Of a stretch of DNA of 64,000 nucleotides, positions 1-12,489 are shown one piece after another. Every line of letters starts with the position of its first letter. The first letter of the stretch is position 1. The stretch is from Loxodes magnus. Its lineage: Eukaryota; Ciliophora; Karyorelictea; Loxodida; Loxodidae. The position numbers and the translations under genes were made by a program. The stretch spans positions 62,001 through 126,000 of the forward strand of contig CAMPDV010000683.1 in assembly GCA_946699065.1 (NCBI GenBank), read 5' to 3'. The notes beneath the pieces were generated by a model that was not told the DNA's origin, searched no databases, and saw only the letters and a program-made list of their open reading frames with translations.

Positions 1-379
1 AGAATTATTTTAAATTAATCTTTTTAATTAAAAAGAAATAAAAAATTTCAATGTGCGAGTAACAACAACAAAAATAATAAAAAGAATCAATAAAGTATAA
101 ACTTTTTATATAAAGACACTAATATATAAAATAATTAGTTAATAAAATACAAATATCTCATTAAAAGCTTAAACAAAAAAATTACAATAATTCTTAAGCA
201 AGAAAATTAAAAATATTGTTATAATTAATTTAAATTAAAAATTAAAAAAATGCTTTTTTTTTTAATAACCAATATTAAAGAAAAAATTATAAGCAAATTC
301 TTTATATAAGCCAAATTACTAAACTAAAAATATTAATAAGAAATATAATATAATTAAGAAAGACATATTTATAAAAATG

Positions 380-1350
380 ATACAAAAAAAGTTAAAAAAG
401 ATAGCTTTTTTAATTAATACAAAACTTACAATTAAAAAAAACTTTGATAAAATCAATTTAAAAATATCTCAAAAGACATTTGTTAGCATAACATAATAAT
501 GCTGAAAATCTAACTTAAACAAAATTTTTACTTTAATTTACCTTTTGGTAAATTATTTTTAGAAATTTGTATTGAAAATGATCTTTTCTTATATAGCCTA
601 AGATTTTTTAAACTTTGAATCAAATTTTAAATCAAAAAACTCAATCATAAGATAAATATATCTATAAACCGTCATTATAGTAAATTTAAGGGAAAATTTT
701 ATATACATAAAGAATCGTATGAAAAATTGCAAAATTAGAAACTTTAAGAAAGAAGCAATCCTTAATATTAAACGACTTACCAGAATTAGAACAAAAACTA
801 TAAAAATTATATTATAAACAAAGAAAAATAATATACTGATATTTCAAAACATTTTTAAATAATATACGACAATTTAGACAAAAAATTGAAAATAATGCAT
901 AATATATGAAAAATTTATTCACTCAAGAAGTTTTTTTTACATTAAAAACGCACTTAAAAAGGATAAGATACTTCCTTCATCTAAAAAATAATTAATGAAT
1001 TATAGAGAATTCGATTGAAATTTGATCTATAGTAGAAAATTAAGAAAAAAAACTTAATTTCATCAAAACCCATGTAGGTAAATATCACATAAAGTACTAA
1101 ATCCACATATTTTTTAAATAAACTAATATATGGATTAACTAAGAAAAGGTGACAACTCAAATATAAAAAATGTTATGTTATGTTATGCAATTTATTCAAT
1201 CGTTTAAATCTAAGCTAAGAAAAAATCATCTTACTAAAAGAGACTAGTTGATATAATCCTATAGATGTTAGATAAGATATATCGAGTTTAAAAGTGAGGC
1301 TGATAAATGGCTTTATCTCCTATTCTTAAGAAGTATTTCTTAACTTTCAT
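380..1350 (+). CDS. Unassigned coding segment, partial
   Basis: I do not recognise this protein. With TAA/TAG read as Gln and TGA as Trp, the frame starting at 729 is rich in Glu, Lys and Leu. Glu is near 10% over about residues 1-125 of that stretch, far above what DNA this AT-rich gives by chance. The plus strand is also purine-rich here and turns pyrimidine-rich after about 1,350, where signal moves to the other strand. A run near 735-830 reads as a Leu/Glu/Lys helix, probably coiled coil. The start is not fixed: an ATG at 377 lies in another frame, so an intron or frameshift may lie between it and 480. It could be a real gene or a decayed one. Confidence 0.4.
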
Positions 1351-1399
1351 AAATCTTAATTCATTTATTTTGAAATTAGTTGAATGTTTCTTGTTAAAA

Positions 1400-2560
1400 T
1401 AAACTCTCTTAGTCCAACTTATTTAGAACAATCTGAAAAAAGGAAACTATTTAAAAAGATAATTGGACTTTTAATTTAAATCCTATTGGATTTATTTATT
1501 TAACTTTGCAAAATAAATATATAACTCTTTCGTAATTGATTTAAAGCCAGATTATCTAATATTTTAAACCATATATTTTATAATTTTAACTCTCATATAA
1601 TAACACATTTTTAATAGTTTAATCATACACATGATTATCTAATTTAATTGTCACATTTTGCTAGTAATTTTCTTTAATTTATATGTTTAATATATCTATA
1701 TTATTTTTTCACTGAAATTAAAGTCTAAAACTCAGAAATGGGAAAGACTTTTTTATTTTCCACAACTATTTACATTTCTTCATCAACATTAGTCTTTTTT
1801 GCTTTTACTCAAATTTAATTTAATTATTAGACATTAGGTCTAAATTCAGGCTTCTTTCTTTTTAAGAAATTAATCCTCTTTTTATTATTTAAAATATTTC
1901 TCTTAAATAACCTTAGAATATTTAGAATATGTTAAATATTTAGATGAAAGAAGATTTGTATATACTTAGAAAAAAATTAAAGCTTATGCAAAATGAAAGA
2001 TATTTTAATTAGATTTCTTTAGCATTATATACACTTATTTGTCTTAATCAAATTTACTATTTAAAAGTAACTCATCTATAGCTTCTAATGCTCTATGCTT
2101 TGCATTTATTTAAATTATTTTATATATTTAAATATATTCCATTAGCATGATACATTTACTTTACTCATTATAATTTGTCTAAAATCATATTTACTTTCTA
2201 CCTTTAGACTCCAAAGCTTTAATAATTCAAGCCTATTGTCATTTCATAGCAAATCAAAGTCTCTTTATCTTTCTCTTGGTGTTTTATTTAATTTTTTTAT
2301 ATTTTGATTCTATTTTAGTTTTACATTCTAGTCTTAAAGCTTCATTATAGTATTTTAATGCTTCATACAATTTTCAAATCTCTCAATAGATTTCTCTTTA
2401 TCGATATATTTCAACATGATTGATAATTTTCTTAAAACTGAGTTTTTGCTTTATATTACATCTTATAAATTCCTAAGTTCTTTATATATAATTTAATCTT
2501 TTTAAAAAGCTTTACAATTTTAAGTGCTAGCTTTAAAAAATGTTACGAAAGATGTTAATA
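1400..2560 (-). pseudogene. Possible TPR-like protein remnant
   Basis: The minus strand is purine-rich here. Around 2,330-2,400 it reads LYEALKYYNEALRLE, which fits the helix-turn-helix pattern of a tetratricopeptide repeat. A second similar helix pair (AKHRALEAIDELLLNSKF) appears in the same frame near 2,050-2,100. TPRs are protein-interaction scaffolds of about 34 residues. Between and before these, the better-looking reading moves to a neighbouring frame (MLKYIDKEKSIERFE near 2,410), so the gene is either frameshifted or has short introns I cannot place. Assignment rests on two motif-like stretches only. Confidence 0.3.
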
Positions 2561-4070
2561 AAAAATGAGAAAAAATGCTTAAAAGTTAATAATGAAGTAA
2601 TGATATAACTTAAAGATAAAAGTTAGACTTATAAATAATAACTAAGAATAGAATATCATAAGATGAACTAACTAAATAGAAAAACAAATAACTATATGTA
2701 TAATAATAGTCTCTAAAGTATATGCTAAGTTTAATTTTAGTTAGTTAGAGAACTACATAAAACCAAACAATGCTGATGATATAAGAAAGTAAGAAATAAT
2801 TTAGTTTAGTATATTAGCTGTAAATCGTTTAAAAGCTATTTAAGATATTAAAAAGCTAATTATAAGCTTCTAAAATTAATTAGCTCTATTAAAACAATAA
2901 TTAATAAACAACTCTATGATTATTAATAGATACTCTAATGGCATTTATAAACTATCAAATTAAAATTAGAGATATTTAATATTAAGGAATATATCCATAT
3001 ATGCTAGATCTATTTCAAATTCTTAATTTAATATGTTCAAATTATAAATCATATAGCTATTAGTTTACTAATTAATTATAATTAGTGAAGGTATTAAGCA
3101 AACACTACTAAAAGTTAAAGCTAATTCTTAATTGAATTGTAACTAAATAAACTTAAGAATATCAATTCAAACCAAGAGCAACTCTTTATATATAGAAGTA
3201 CCAATACTCTGTATTGATTAGAGTTTAAAAGAAGAGAGTATTAAAATATTAGAATTTATAAGTTACTAATCTTTAAAAAGCTTCTGAATAAGAGTTATTT
3301 AGAAGTCTTCTTCTAAATTTAAAAAAGTGGTATTTCAAGAAGTAGTATAAGAATAACAACTAGCAATATAATTAAAATATAAGTAATTTCATTTTAAAGT
3401 TTCATAAACCTTTGATTAAAAGTTACTAAATTTTCCTGCTGATTTCAAACAAAATGGAAGATTACATTCATATAAATAGAAATTTTAAAATAAAGATTAT
3501 AGAAAAAGAAAGACACTAATTAATTTTAAAATAGTCAAAAATATATAATAAGGTTAGGTAAGTTTGAATGGCTTCTAATTAATTTAGAAGTTTGATATAT
3601 AAAAATAACTAACCCCAGCTTACTCTAGAAGTCCCCAAACCCTTTCTTAAAAAATTAAGTTTAATAGAAAACCAATCTTTCTGAACGCACATATTATGAA
3701 GTACTCCAAGGTATTCTTGCTAAGAACTGGTTTAAATTGTATATTTATAAACTCTAGAAAAATGTAGAACTGTCTCGCATTTATAATAAAAATCTCATAT
3801 ATGAGCAACTGCCAACTCTTTTAGAAACTTTGCTAGATGATCCAAATATTTTAGAATATTAAGTAGCATTAAGAACTTTGATTATTCTAGTTCAGATTTA
3901 TTAGTAAGAATATGCAAGAATTTAGAGCGCTTAACCAGCCAAGAGAATGAGCTTTGAATGATCAGTGGAGAAAGAAGATCCTGTTGAGTTTGATTCTAGT
4001 CTGATGCGTAAAGCAGAGTAGGAGGTGTAGAATAAATGGGAGACCTCGATCTTGAAACACCTCTATTCTT
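2560..4070 (+). CDS. Unassigned protein-coding segment
   Basis: Not recognised. From about 2,560 to 3,560 the frame of position 3,195 reads as a Lys/Gln/Ile/Glu-rich protein (for example EVPILCIDQSLKEESIKIL near 3,195). From about 3,620 to 4,070 a different frame reads even better (LLETLLDDPNILEYQVALR near 3,820-3,880, then MSFEWSVEKEDPVEFDSSL near 3,950, its Trp written TGA). It is mostly helical, like HEAT or armadillo repeat proteins, but no repeat is clear. The frame change needs an intron of length 2 modulo 3: GT 3,562 to AG 3,587 (26 nt) or GT 3,590 to AG 3,618 (29 nt) would do it. A frameshift is the alternative. The start is unknown. It converges on the minus-strand segment at 4,080-5,099. 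Confidence 0.45.
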
Positions 4071-4079
4071 TATTTAATT

Positions 4080-5099
4080 TTACTTTCCCTGTACTTCTTA
4101 GAGCTAACTTATATAATTTTAACGTAAGTTCAAGCTTAAATGTTAAAATTCCAATTTAGTTTGTTTTAATCCTTGGGAGCTTATTTAAGGCTACTGACTA
4201 TTCATTATATATTCAAGAGAAATTTCTTTTTTATGCTAAATAAATAAAACAGATATTTCTAAAGTTTATTTAAGAAACTTCAGGACTTTCTTCTTCAAAT
4301 TAGTTAGTGACTATTTTCAGTTGTCAAAATTTTCACAAGTAATGATGACAACTATTTCAAATTAAAAACCCTCTTTCTAGCACTCAAGCCCATGAATCTG
4401 CTTTTCTTAATTCTTCAGAATTTGCAAAGAAACTTAAAAGTTTCAATTAAATTTATCATTTTTCCTGTCAAGCATTACTATCTCTATATCAATTACTTTA
4501 GCATACTTTCTCTATTTTATTAATTAGATCTGTTCTTTATATATTCTGTTAAAAATTCCTAATCACTAGTTAGGAATTAAGAAAACTTGAAATCGAACTT
4601 GTTAAAAAGAAAAATCTTCTTTTCTAATGTCCATTTAAAGATACTTAAAATCACTGAACTAGTTCTGCTCAGATTAGAATATTCGGACCTTATCATCTTT
4701 TTTCCATACTTATTTTTGATTGAAAGGAAGTTCGGAATCCATTTCTTTTCACGCTCTGAATACTGTAAATGTTGTGCTTTTAAGAATATTCTTTTTAGGA
4801 TTAAAAGGTAATTTCATTCTTGATTAATCAGAAGTAGACACGTTAAAGACTTATCTTGATTTCTTCTTTCTATTTCAGCTATAATTCTTTTTACGTAGAT
4901 AAAACCCTCCTAGTATTTTTTCAGAGCAAAAGAATCAAATGTGCTATAGAATAAGAATCTTCTATCACTTTAGTTATTTCTAATAGAAAGATTCATCTTT
5001 CATCTCTTCCTTATTTTCTAAATACTTGCTAGTCTTTATTTTTGATATAGATAAGTGTTTCTTTAGTTGTGATTGAATATTTTCCATTTTATTTGACAT
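4080..5099 (-). CDS. Unassigned protein-coding segment
   Basis: Not recognised. The minus strand is purine-rich and, from an ATG at 5,099, reads as a charged Lys/Glu/Gln-rich protein (KEEMKDESFYQKQLKW, then FRAWKEMDSELPFNQKQVWKK) with Trp often written TGA and Gln written TAA/TAG. Past about 4,580 the better frame shifts by one, suggesting a small intron or a frameshift, and it stays protein-like to about 4,080 (KVIDIEIVMLDRKNDKFNW). The opposite strand is also open under this code and not absurd. I prefer the minus strand for its composition. It would converge with the upstream plus-strand segment; a short inverted repeat (AGGTGT/ACACCT) lies between them near 4,022-4,066. Confidence 0.4.
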
Positions 5100-5759
5100 C
5101 CAAATTTAAAAATTAAGTAAAACTAAAAAAGTTACTAAGCTAGATTGCAACTAAAGCATTTAAAGAGTTAAAGTTAAAAGATAATTAAGTGATTTAGTTA
5201 AGCTACTATATTTAATATCTAAAATAATCTTAAATTAAAGGAAAACTTTAGCTCTTTAGAATAATAACTCCACTCTAGTTTTAATGTTCTAAGTTTCATT
5301 TTGCTATTCTAAGCTTATAAGTCTAGCTTAATTGCATTTTAATCATCAGTTATGTGAACTATAAATAATTAAGTTTTAACTTGTAGATTCTATTATTCAA
5401 TCTTATATCCAAAATAAAGACGCTATTTAAATACTTGAGGTAAATAAATTTACCATAGTTTGCTATATTAGTGATTAGATCTATATTTCTTTTATTCATT
5501 TATTCTAGCTGTGCATCAAGCTCAGTAGTTTGCTTATTTTATTTTCAAATCTTTTGTATCTTTCTAATATTTTAAGATAATTTTCAGCTAATGTACTTCA
5601 TTTAATTCTTTAAGTGGAAATATTGCTTAATAATAAAAATAAATAGAAAGCTAATAAATATATAGTAATAGTATAAGATACCTATTGATTAAGATTAACT
5701 TAAGAAAGGAATAATTAATCTATTAGTTACTTTTAAAATACTAAGCTTCTTAATATTAG
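5100..5759. other. No supported gene
   Basis: AT-rich spacer between an unassigned segment and the 3' side of a LINE copy. I see no RNA gene, repeat or convincing reading on either strand. Confidence 0.4.
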
Positions 5760-8060
5760 TTATATAGCCTTAGTTCTTGGAATTCTACAGGGCGATACTA
5801 TAGAGGTCTGATAATTGCTAAACTTGATCATAGTATTGAAATCCTTTTTTTCAGTTGGTAATGAAAAGAGAGCCTATTGTCGATGTTGAAAAATCAATAC
5901 TTTCTTAGTTCATTTTATAATAGAATTTAAAAAACTTTATTGCCATAAGGTGTTTGAAAGATAACCAGTTTAATCTATGAAAAATTACTTATTAATTGCT
6001 GAAGTTGCTGCTTAAAATGCTTTTCTTGAAATCATTCTCATACTTGATTCAATTCTATTCAAAACTCCAGTTTTTCCTTTCTGAATACACCATGGTACTA
6101 CCTCTACTCCATATTCTGCTTTAGGCAATGTAAAAAATCTGCATAAAGTTTTAAAATGTCAAGGAGTCACATTCTTATATCTCATAAGTTAAAAAAAAAC
6201 TTTTTCATTGCAAATAAATACTTGATCGCGACTTCTCTGCAATGAGGATTAAAATTATTCTTCTAATGTAGCATTACATTTAAATATGTTACTTTTTCCT
6301 TTTAAATAATTGATTAATTATCTAATCATAAATTTAAATTTTATGATTTCTAATGTTTCTTTAAAATTTAGATGCATTCAGATTTGATAAATTTTATCTT
6401 TAATTGTTGTTATGTAAAAATCTTACTTGTTTCATTTAATAACTCCTTCATCTACTTTGCAGTTTTGGAAAGAAGAATCAAATCATCTGCTCATCGTCTA
6501 CATGCGAAGCTAATATTCCAACCCTGGCATTTGAATCCCAATTAGGTACTTTTACTTTCCAAATATCTAATTACTACGTCATATGGTCCATGTGACTTTC
6601 CTTACATAACTCCATTGTTGTATTATAATGTTCTGGTGTTCTTTCCTCTATTTTAAATGAAGAATTTAGGTTTTTGTAAAAAGATTCTAAGGCTATTATT
6701 ATTCCAAGTGGTAGTTTAACTCTCTTAAGTTAATCAAACAAAAGTCTTCTTTCTATTGAATCAAACATTTTTTCAACATCTATCAGTGTTGCTATCAATT
6801 TAGTCTTACTTTTAACATTTTTCCGATAGTTATCAATTATTTGCTATATTATTCAAATTTATTAAGTTGTTTATCTAATTTGTATAAATCCCATTTATGT
6901 AGGGTGAATCAAATTTCTCTAATAAATCAGATTTTATAGTCTTTGTGTTTAAGCTTTATCATATAGTTTTATAATAATATTAATAAGAGAAGCAGGTAGT
7001 CAGTTTTTCCAGTCATCTTTATTTCCTTTTTTTAATATTGGAATTACCGCTAATGTATTTAACTCCTAAGGGATTCTTCCAAATCTTAACATATTATTCA
7101 AAAAAGAGTGAAGAATTATTAAAAAATATTATCCATCATATTTCAGAAATTCACCTTTTATTCAAGCTGAAACAGCTGCTTTTCCATTCGTAACTTCTTT
7201 TATCATTTTTTGTATTTCTTGTATGGTAAAAAGATAAAATCCTTATAAATATGAGAGTTGATAATCTTTAATTTCCTAAATACTATCTTATATTTTATCT
7301 ATTTTTTAATTACTAAGATTTATTTATTATTGAGTTAGATTAGAATGTTTGTTAAAAATAAATTCTTCCATGAATCAATGGATTTATTTTTGACTTCTTA
7401 ATTAAAGTTCATTTAATTTATTTTTTTAGGGTTTTTAATTTTCTTAGTATGTGAAAATATTTCTTTAGCATCTCCATTTAGAAGTAAAAGTTTCTTTTTT
7501 GCTTTGTTTTTTCAAATTTTCACAAACTAGACTTGAAGTCATTCAGAATGTCGTTTCACTTTTTCATGAATATTAGTTACTTATTAGTTTATTCTTCCAG
7601 ATATAATGTATGCTTCTTATATACTGAGTTAACCCTTTTAGGCCTACATATTTCTTAATAAAATCTCGAGGAAATGTGTTATAACTTGTCTGGAATAAAG
7701 GATCCTAATTTTAATCAGCATTGTATTAGATGTTATTTTTGATAAATTAATTTTAAACTTAAAGATTATCTTAATCTATCTAAAAGAATTCTAGATAAGT
7801 TAGCACGAAAGATTCTAAATATTTTTGACGATCTATTACATCTTATAACCTATTTATTTTATATTTCCTCAAATTCTTGCTCATCTTCAATTAATATCAT
7901 ATAAAATTAAGTTTTGTTTTATAAATCAATTTGCAAGAAAAAATTTTCTTTTTAAGCTATAATATCATCTTATTACTGTTTATCTTATAAAAGAATTGTT
8001 TTAAGAATTAAGTTTTTATCTTTAAATAATCTAGCAATTTTCAGTTGATATCATACTTTA
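5760..8060 (-). pseudogene. LINE ORF2 (reverse transcriptase), copy A
   Basis: Reverse transcriptase of a non-LTR retrotransposon, which copies its RNA at the target site. Read from high to low coordinates, the RT motifs occur in order: IPILKKGNKDDWKNWLPAS (motifs 1-2), QMGF, TLIDVEKMFDSIERRLLFDQL (motif 3), the Gln-Gly of motif 4 (VMQGKSHGP, Gln written TAA) and the catalytic WADDLILLS at about 6,470-6,493 (Trp written TGA). The region after the catalytic domain, LPKAEYGVEVVPW, lies near 6,100. The N-terminal side to about 8,060 also reads as protein, but I could not recognise an endonuclease there. Two or three frame changes (near 7,190, 6,620 and 6,560) suggest a decayed copy. It closely matches copy B at 34-35.6 kb. 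Confidence 0.85.
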
Positions 8061-8099
8061 TTAATAAATATAATTACAATCTTTAAAACATCAATCAAG

Positions 8100-9352
8100 T
8101 AGATAAATGAACAATAAATAACGACTATTTAATTAGAAAATGAAATGTGGGCTATTAGCATTATCGGCTCAGTAGAAGCTTTGCTTTTACTATGCTATAT
8201 ATGTTTCTTTTTATATTGTACGAAATATTTCCCATTTTTTATAGATATAATTAGCATAGTTATTAAATTACACTCTGTATATTATTTTAATTAATACAAA
8301 AGATTTAAGCTTTTCTTTTAACCTTTTTTGGATGAAATGAAGGTATATTGATTTCTTAATTATTTACACTTTCATTTTGGTAATTCGTATTATTTAATAT
8401 TAGAATATAGTCTTACTCTTATTTTATAACTTTAAAATTTTTAAAGCGAATTTTTTCATTTACTCGAAAAGAAGTTCAAAATTAAAAATTGTATTTTTTC
8501 CAAAGCATAAACAAAAAAACAAATAAATTTTGTTAAAAATTTTTAAAATCTAAAAATTTTCCTAACAAAAAAAATGCTTTTTATTTTTCAAAATACCATT
8601 TCAACAAAAAAGATTTCCAAATTCTATTTAATATAAAGTTTTTTTATTCCTGTTTTTTCTCAAAAATCTTTTATATTTGGAATGTTTTCTTGAAATTTTA
8701 TTCCTATTTAGAATTTTTTATTTTTCAAGAAATCCATACTCTTAAATTGAAAAATAAATATAAAACTTACCATCAGAATATTTTTTCCCAGTCGAAAACG
8801 AAAAATGATAAACTTAAATATTAAAATTAAAAAATTCTAATAAATACTAATAAATAATAATAAAAAACAAAATTTAATTTAAAATAAAATAAATAAAATG
8901 AAATGTTTAATTAAATTTTTTAATTAATAATCAAGATTATAAACTAACTTTGCCACTACAAATAATATTTTAACTACTTCACAAAAAAAATGAAAATTTA
9001 TACTTAACTTGAAATTTTTACAAATCTAAAAATAAATCTATAAAACTTTATAGAATAAAATTAAATTTAAACTTATTATTTTCCTTCATTTAACAAAATT
9101 ATATTTTTAATATTTTTAAACATTACCACTTTAAATCAACATACCTCACTAATTTCAATAACCTATATTACTCAACCTTTTTTTTAAACCAAGAATGCTT
9201 AAGAATATACAACCTTTTAATAATCAAATAAATAAATAAAGCAAACACTTCATATGCAAAAAACATATTTATCATTAAACATTCATTTAAATACATTACC
9301 AATATCTTATATCTTTAATCGTAAAATTTAATTAAGTCAAATACCAAGTTAT
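8100..9352. other. AT-rich spacer, no supported gene
   Basis: More than 80% A+T with long homopolymer runs. It holds the 3' flank of the WD40 gene that ends at 9,353. I see no supported gene, RNA or repeat. Confidence 0.5.
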
Positions 9353-10562
9353 TCAACTCGAAACTCTCCACTTTCTTATTGTCTTGTCATCCGCTCCCGA
9401 TACCAACCATCTATTATCAACATTCAATGCTATAGAAGATATATACAATGTATGTCTTTATAAAGTCTATATACACTCACCCTTATCAAAGTTCCATATC
9501 TTGATTGTTTTATCCCATGAGCCAGAAAATATAACACTTGAATCAACACTTAACTGAATACTTGATACAGTGCTTGCATGACCTTAAAGAGTACGAATAC
9601 ACTAACCAGAAGAGAAGTCCCATATCTTAATAGTACTGTCTCGAGAACCAGATATTATGTATCTATTATCCTTAGACACTATTACCGATAAAACTCAGTC
9701 TGAATGCCCAGTTAGAGTTCGCACAAGCTGGCCTGTCTAGAAATCTCAGATCTTTATAATTTTATCATCAGATCCCGATACAATATATTTAGAGTCATAA
9801 CAGATTACTACCGAGTAAATGTAATCAGTATGTCCCGTTAAAGTTCTTATGAGAGCACCATTGTGGAAATTTCAGATCTTGATCGTGTTATCGTAAGATC
9901 CTGATACGATATAGTTAGAGTCTAGAGAGATTACTACCAAGTAAACATGAGAAGTATGTTCTGTTAAAGTTCTTATGAGAGCACCATTGTGGAAATTTCA
10001 GATCTTGATCGTGTTATCGTAAGATCCTGATACGATATAGTTAGAGTCTAGAGAGATTACTACCAAGTAAACATGAGAAGTATGTTCTGTTAAAGTTCTT
10101 ATGAGAGTTCCAGTCTATAAATTCCAGATCTTTATGGTTGTATCACCAGATCCTGATACGATATAGTTAGAGTCTGAGGAGATTACAACCGATGAAACAT
10201 CATAAGTATGTCCTGTTATAGTTCTTTGGAGAGTACCTGTCTGGAAATTCCAGATCTTTATCGAATATTCAGGATCTCCTGAACCTGATACAATTCAATT
10301 CAGGTCATTTGATATGGCTACCGACCAAACACGTGAAGTGTCATTAATGACCTAGTCTAAAAAATATTAAAAAAATACCTTTACTTTGGTCATAACTGAT
10401 CTTATTTATTAGCTTTTAGTAGCATAAATTAGGCAGAATTTCATACTTTAAATGAAGTAGAGATATTTTCCCTAAAATATGGTTTCTCGCTCTTAGGAGT
10501 TTTCTTAAAAAAATACATTTAGTAAATTACTTTTCTTTTTTCTCCATTTCTTTTTTCACCAT
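9353..10562 (-). CDS. WD40-repeat protein with one 22-nt intron
   Basis: A 395-residue protein made almost only of WD40 repeats, a beta-propeller that serves as a protein-interaction platform. The ATG is at 10,562. A basic N-terminus of about 70 residues is followed by eight blades, each ending in the family signature (for example YIVSGSGDTTIKIW). After removing a GT...AG intron at 10,357-10,378 the frame is exactly continuous to a TGA at 9,353-9,355, placed just after the last blade (DDKTIRKWRVSS). In-frame TAA/TAG fall where WD40 repeats tolerate Gln. In-frame TGA falls at the invariant Trp of the IKIW signature in several blades. Two neighbouring blades are an exact 126-bp duplication, so the ancestor probably had seven. 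Partner and function are unknown. Confidence 0.85.
9841..10092 (-). repeat. Exact tandem duplication of one WD40 blade
   Basis: Two head-to-tail copies of 126 bp (42 codons), at 9,841-9,966 and 9,967-10,092, that look identical by eye. Each encodes one full blade, so the duplication keeps the frame and changes a seven-bladed propeller to eight. Confidence 0.85.
10357..10378 (-). other. 22-nt spliceosomal intron
   Basis: On the minus strand the sequence runs GTATTTTTTTAATATTTTTTAG. Removing it joins an open N-terminal frame starting at ATG 10,562 to the WD40 frame without a break; keeping it shifts the frame. It is pure A/T between the terminal GT and AG. Confidence 0.7.
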
Positions 10563-11636
10563 TTTAATTTTATAACTTACTTCAATAACTATTTAATTAA
10601 AATAACTCAATAAATTTTACTTACTTAATTTCAATAAAATTAAACAATTAAATTATTTATTAAGCATACTTATAAGTATCTAATTTCTAAAATATTGATT
10701 TTTCTATTTTTGTCTTAAAACAAGACAAGATATTAAACTAATAGTGTACAAGCTTTTACAATTTTAATTATTTTATATCTTTTTACTTTTAAATAAAAGG
10801 ATAAGTTATTATTTCAAAAGTTTATAACCAAGAATTTATATCCTTATTATAATAACTCTAATATACATTTATTAGTTACAACTTATTTGTGCTTTTAATC
10901 AAAAAATCTTAATAAGAAAACCTTACTTCTTTGTAAACTAATTTAAATGATAAATAAAATATTACAATTCTTTTAAAGCTACTGTTATTAATTATTGCTT
11001 TTCTCTTATATTTAATCAAAAAAAATATTTTTTTAAGCTTTTTACTAATTAAAAAATTAAATAAAATTGAGTTTCTTATTAATTAGTTTGAATAAATACT
11101 AAAAAACATCAAATTATTACAAAAAATGAATTTTTAGAATTTATAAGATAAACTCTTTTAATCGTCCACTTTCTTACTACTATTTCATTAAAACTTTTTA
11201 TTTATAAAGGTCTCTCTTAAAATAATAAAATAATATAATTTATTACTTATGATGTTGATTCTAAGCAAAATAGGTTATATAAATGTAATAAATAGAAGTA
11301 GTAGAAAGTAAATATTTAAAACTAGCTAGAAATGGTTGATCACAATTTTATCTTACAATTATTAAATAGTAATATTTAATTTTATTATTAAAATAAGCTT
11401 TAATATGTTTAATTATGTCTATTAAATACTTAATATTTTATCCTTTTAGCTTTATTAGTTATTAGTAAATTTCTCTTTAATTTATAAAGATATTAGATTA
11501 GTTATAATTAATAATATATTTAGATAACTTTCTCTTTTATTAATTAATTAATTTTAACTATAAGGGTTAGGGTCATCTTTAATTAGAGGAAATGTTTCCT
11601 CAAATTAGAGACAATAAAAGTTTTTATATTCAATAC
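10563..11636. other. Intergenic, no supported gene
   Basis: AT-rich sequence upstream of the WD40 gene and downstream of a gag-like copy. Promoter elements are presumably here but I cannot point to one. A few poly(A)/poly(T) runs are the only pattern. Confidence 0.45.
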
Positions 11637-12485
11637 TCAACTGTACATGTCTTCATCTGAATCTATTTCAAACTGAGATAATTCTTCTTTCTCTTCAATA
11701 AGCTCATAGAATTGTTCTTCCATCTTCTTGTAATTTTTCTCCAGCTTTCTAAACAAATTCTAAAATCATTGTTGTCCTTTTAAAGCTATCTATTCTGTTA
11801 CTATTAATTACTTAGATCCTGTTTGATTAGTGTCACACTTGAATCATTTAATATCAGCTTCTGTAAGTACCTCCAAAGTAGTTACAATATAGCCTCCTCG
11901 ATGTTCCAAATTATTTACGGTGCTGCTCAAGCACTCTTCTTCACTTCGGACATTACCTCCAAAAATGTCTAGCCTTTTGACAACAATAGCAACTTTTATT
12001 AAGGGCTTGAATTAAAATTTTTATTCTGTCTACATTTTTTCAATTTCCATCTTTTCTGATTGAAGTTAGTTTTTTTTGATTGGCAATCGAATTTCTTCTT
12101 TAATTTTCTATTGATTTGCTTCTAGGTTTTTTTCTAATAGTTCAAATTAGGAAGTTAAGGCTTCAATTTAAAACTAAACTTTACTTACCAAGTCTTGATC
12201 TTCCTTTTTTTTATCTTAAAAAAGAAGCCGAAGTTTCAACTTTTCCGCCTTCAGGATCTATATTTCGGTATTAATTTTCTCAATTAATGAATAAAGCTAA
12301 ATAATGTCTTGCTCGTGGGGTTTCTCAAGCTTTTTCAGTTTGCTAGGAAATTCCTTATTTCCCAATCCTTAACAGGAATAGATTTATCTTTTTTGAATTC
12401 TTGGTTCTTGTTAGTTAACTGAGACTTAAGATTGATCTTTAAGGTTAGAATTCAAAGTTTAGATTCCCTCATTTTTTGTTAGCTT
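11637..12485 (-). pseudogene. LINE ORF1 (gag-like), copy D
   Basis: RNA-binding first protein of the non-LTR element. From about 12,485 down it reads as a long charged coiled coil (KLKKLEKPHEQDIIQLYSLI; EKMEIEKMQTEQK). It is followed in another frame by a perfect CX2CX4HX4C zinc knuckle at 11,950-11,991, CYCCQKARHFWRQC, its Gln written TAA and its Trp TGG. After the knuckle comes a weak match (YCNYFGGTYR) to the PxGxIY motif shared by the other copies. The acidic C-terminus (ELIEEKEELSQFEIDSDED) is back in the first frame and ends at a TGA at 11,637. Two frame changes therefore surround the knuckle, so this copy is probably dead. The start is unclear. Confidence 0.7.
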
Positions 12486-12489
12486 TCTC

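Noticed and set aside
729..3560. A single plus-strand gene of nearly 3 kb in one frame
   Set aside because: An open frame is almost automatic in this code. The 1,400-2,560 part is pyrimidine-rich and poor in Glu, Asp and Gly on the plus strand, while the minus strand looks coding there.
4587..4811. Plus-strand 74-codon frame
   Set aside because: Antisense to a purine-rich minus-strand segment; hydrophobic Phe/Leu/Ile composition typical of antisense readings.
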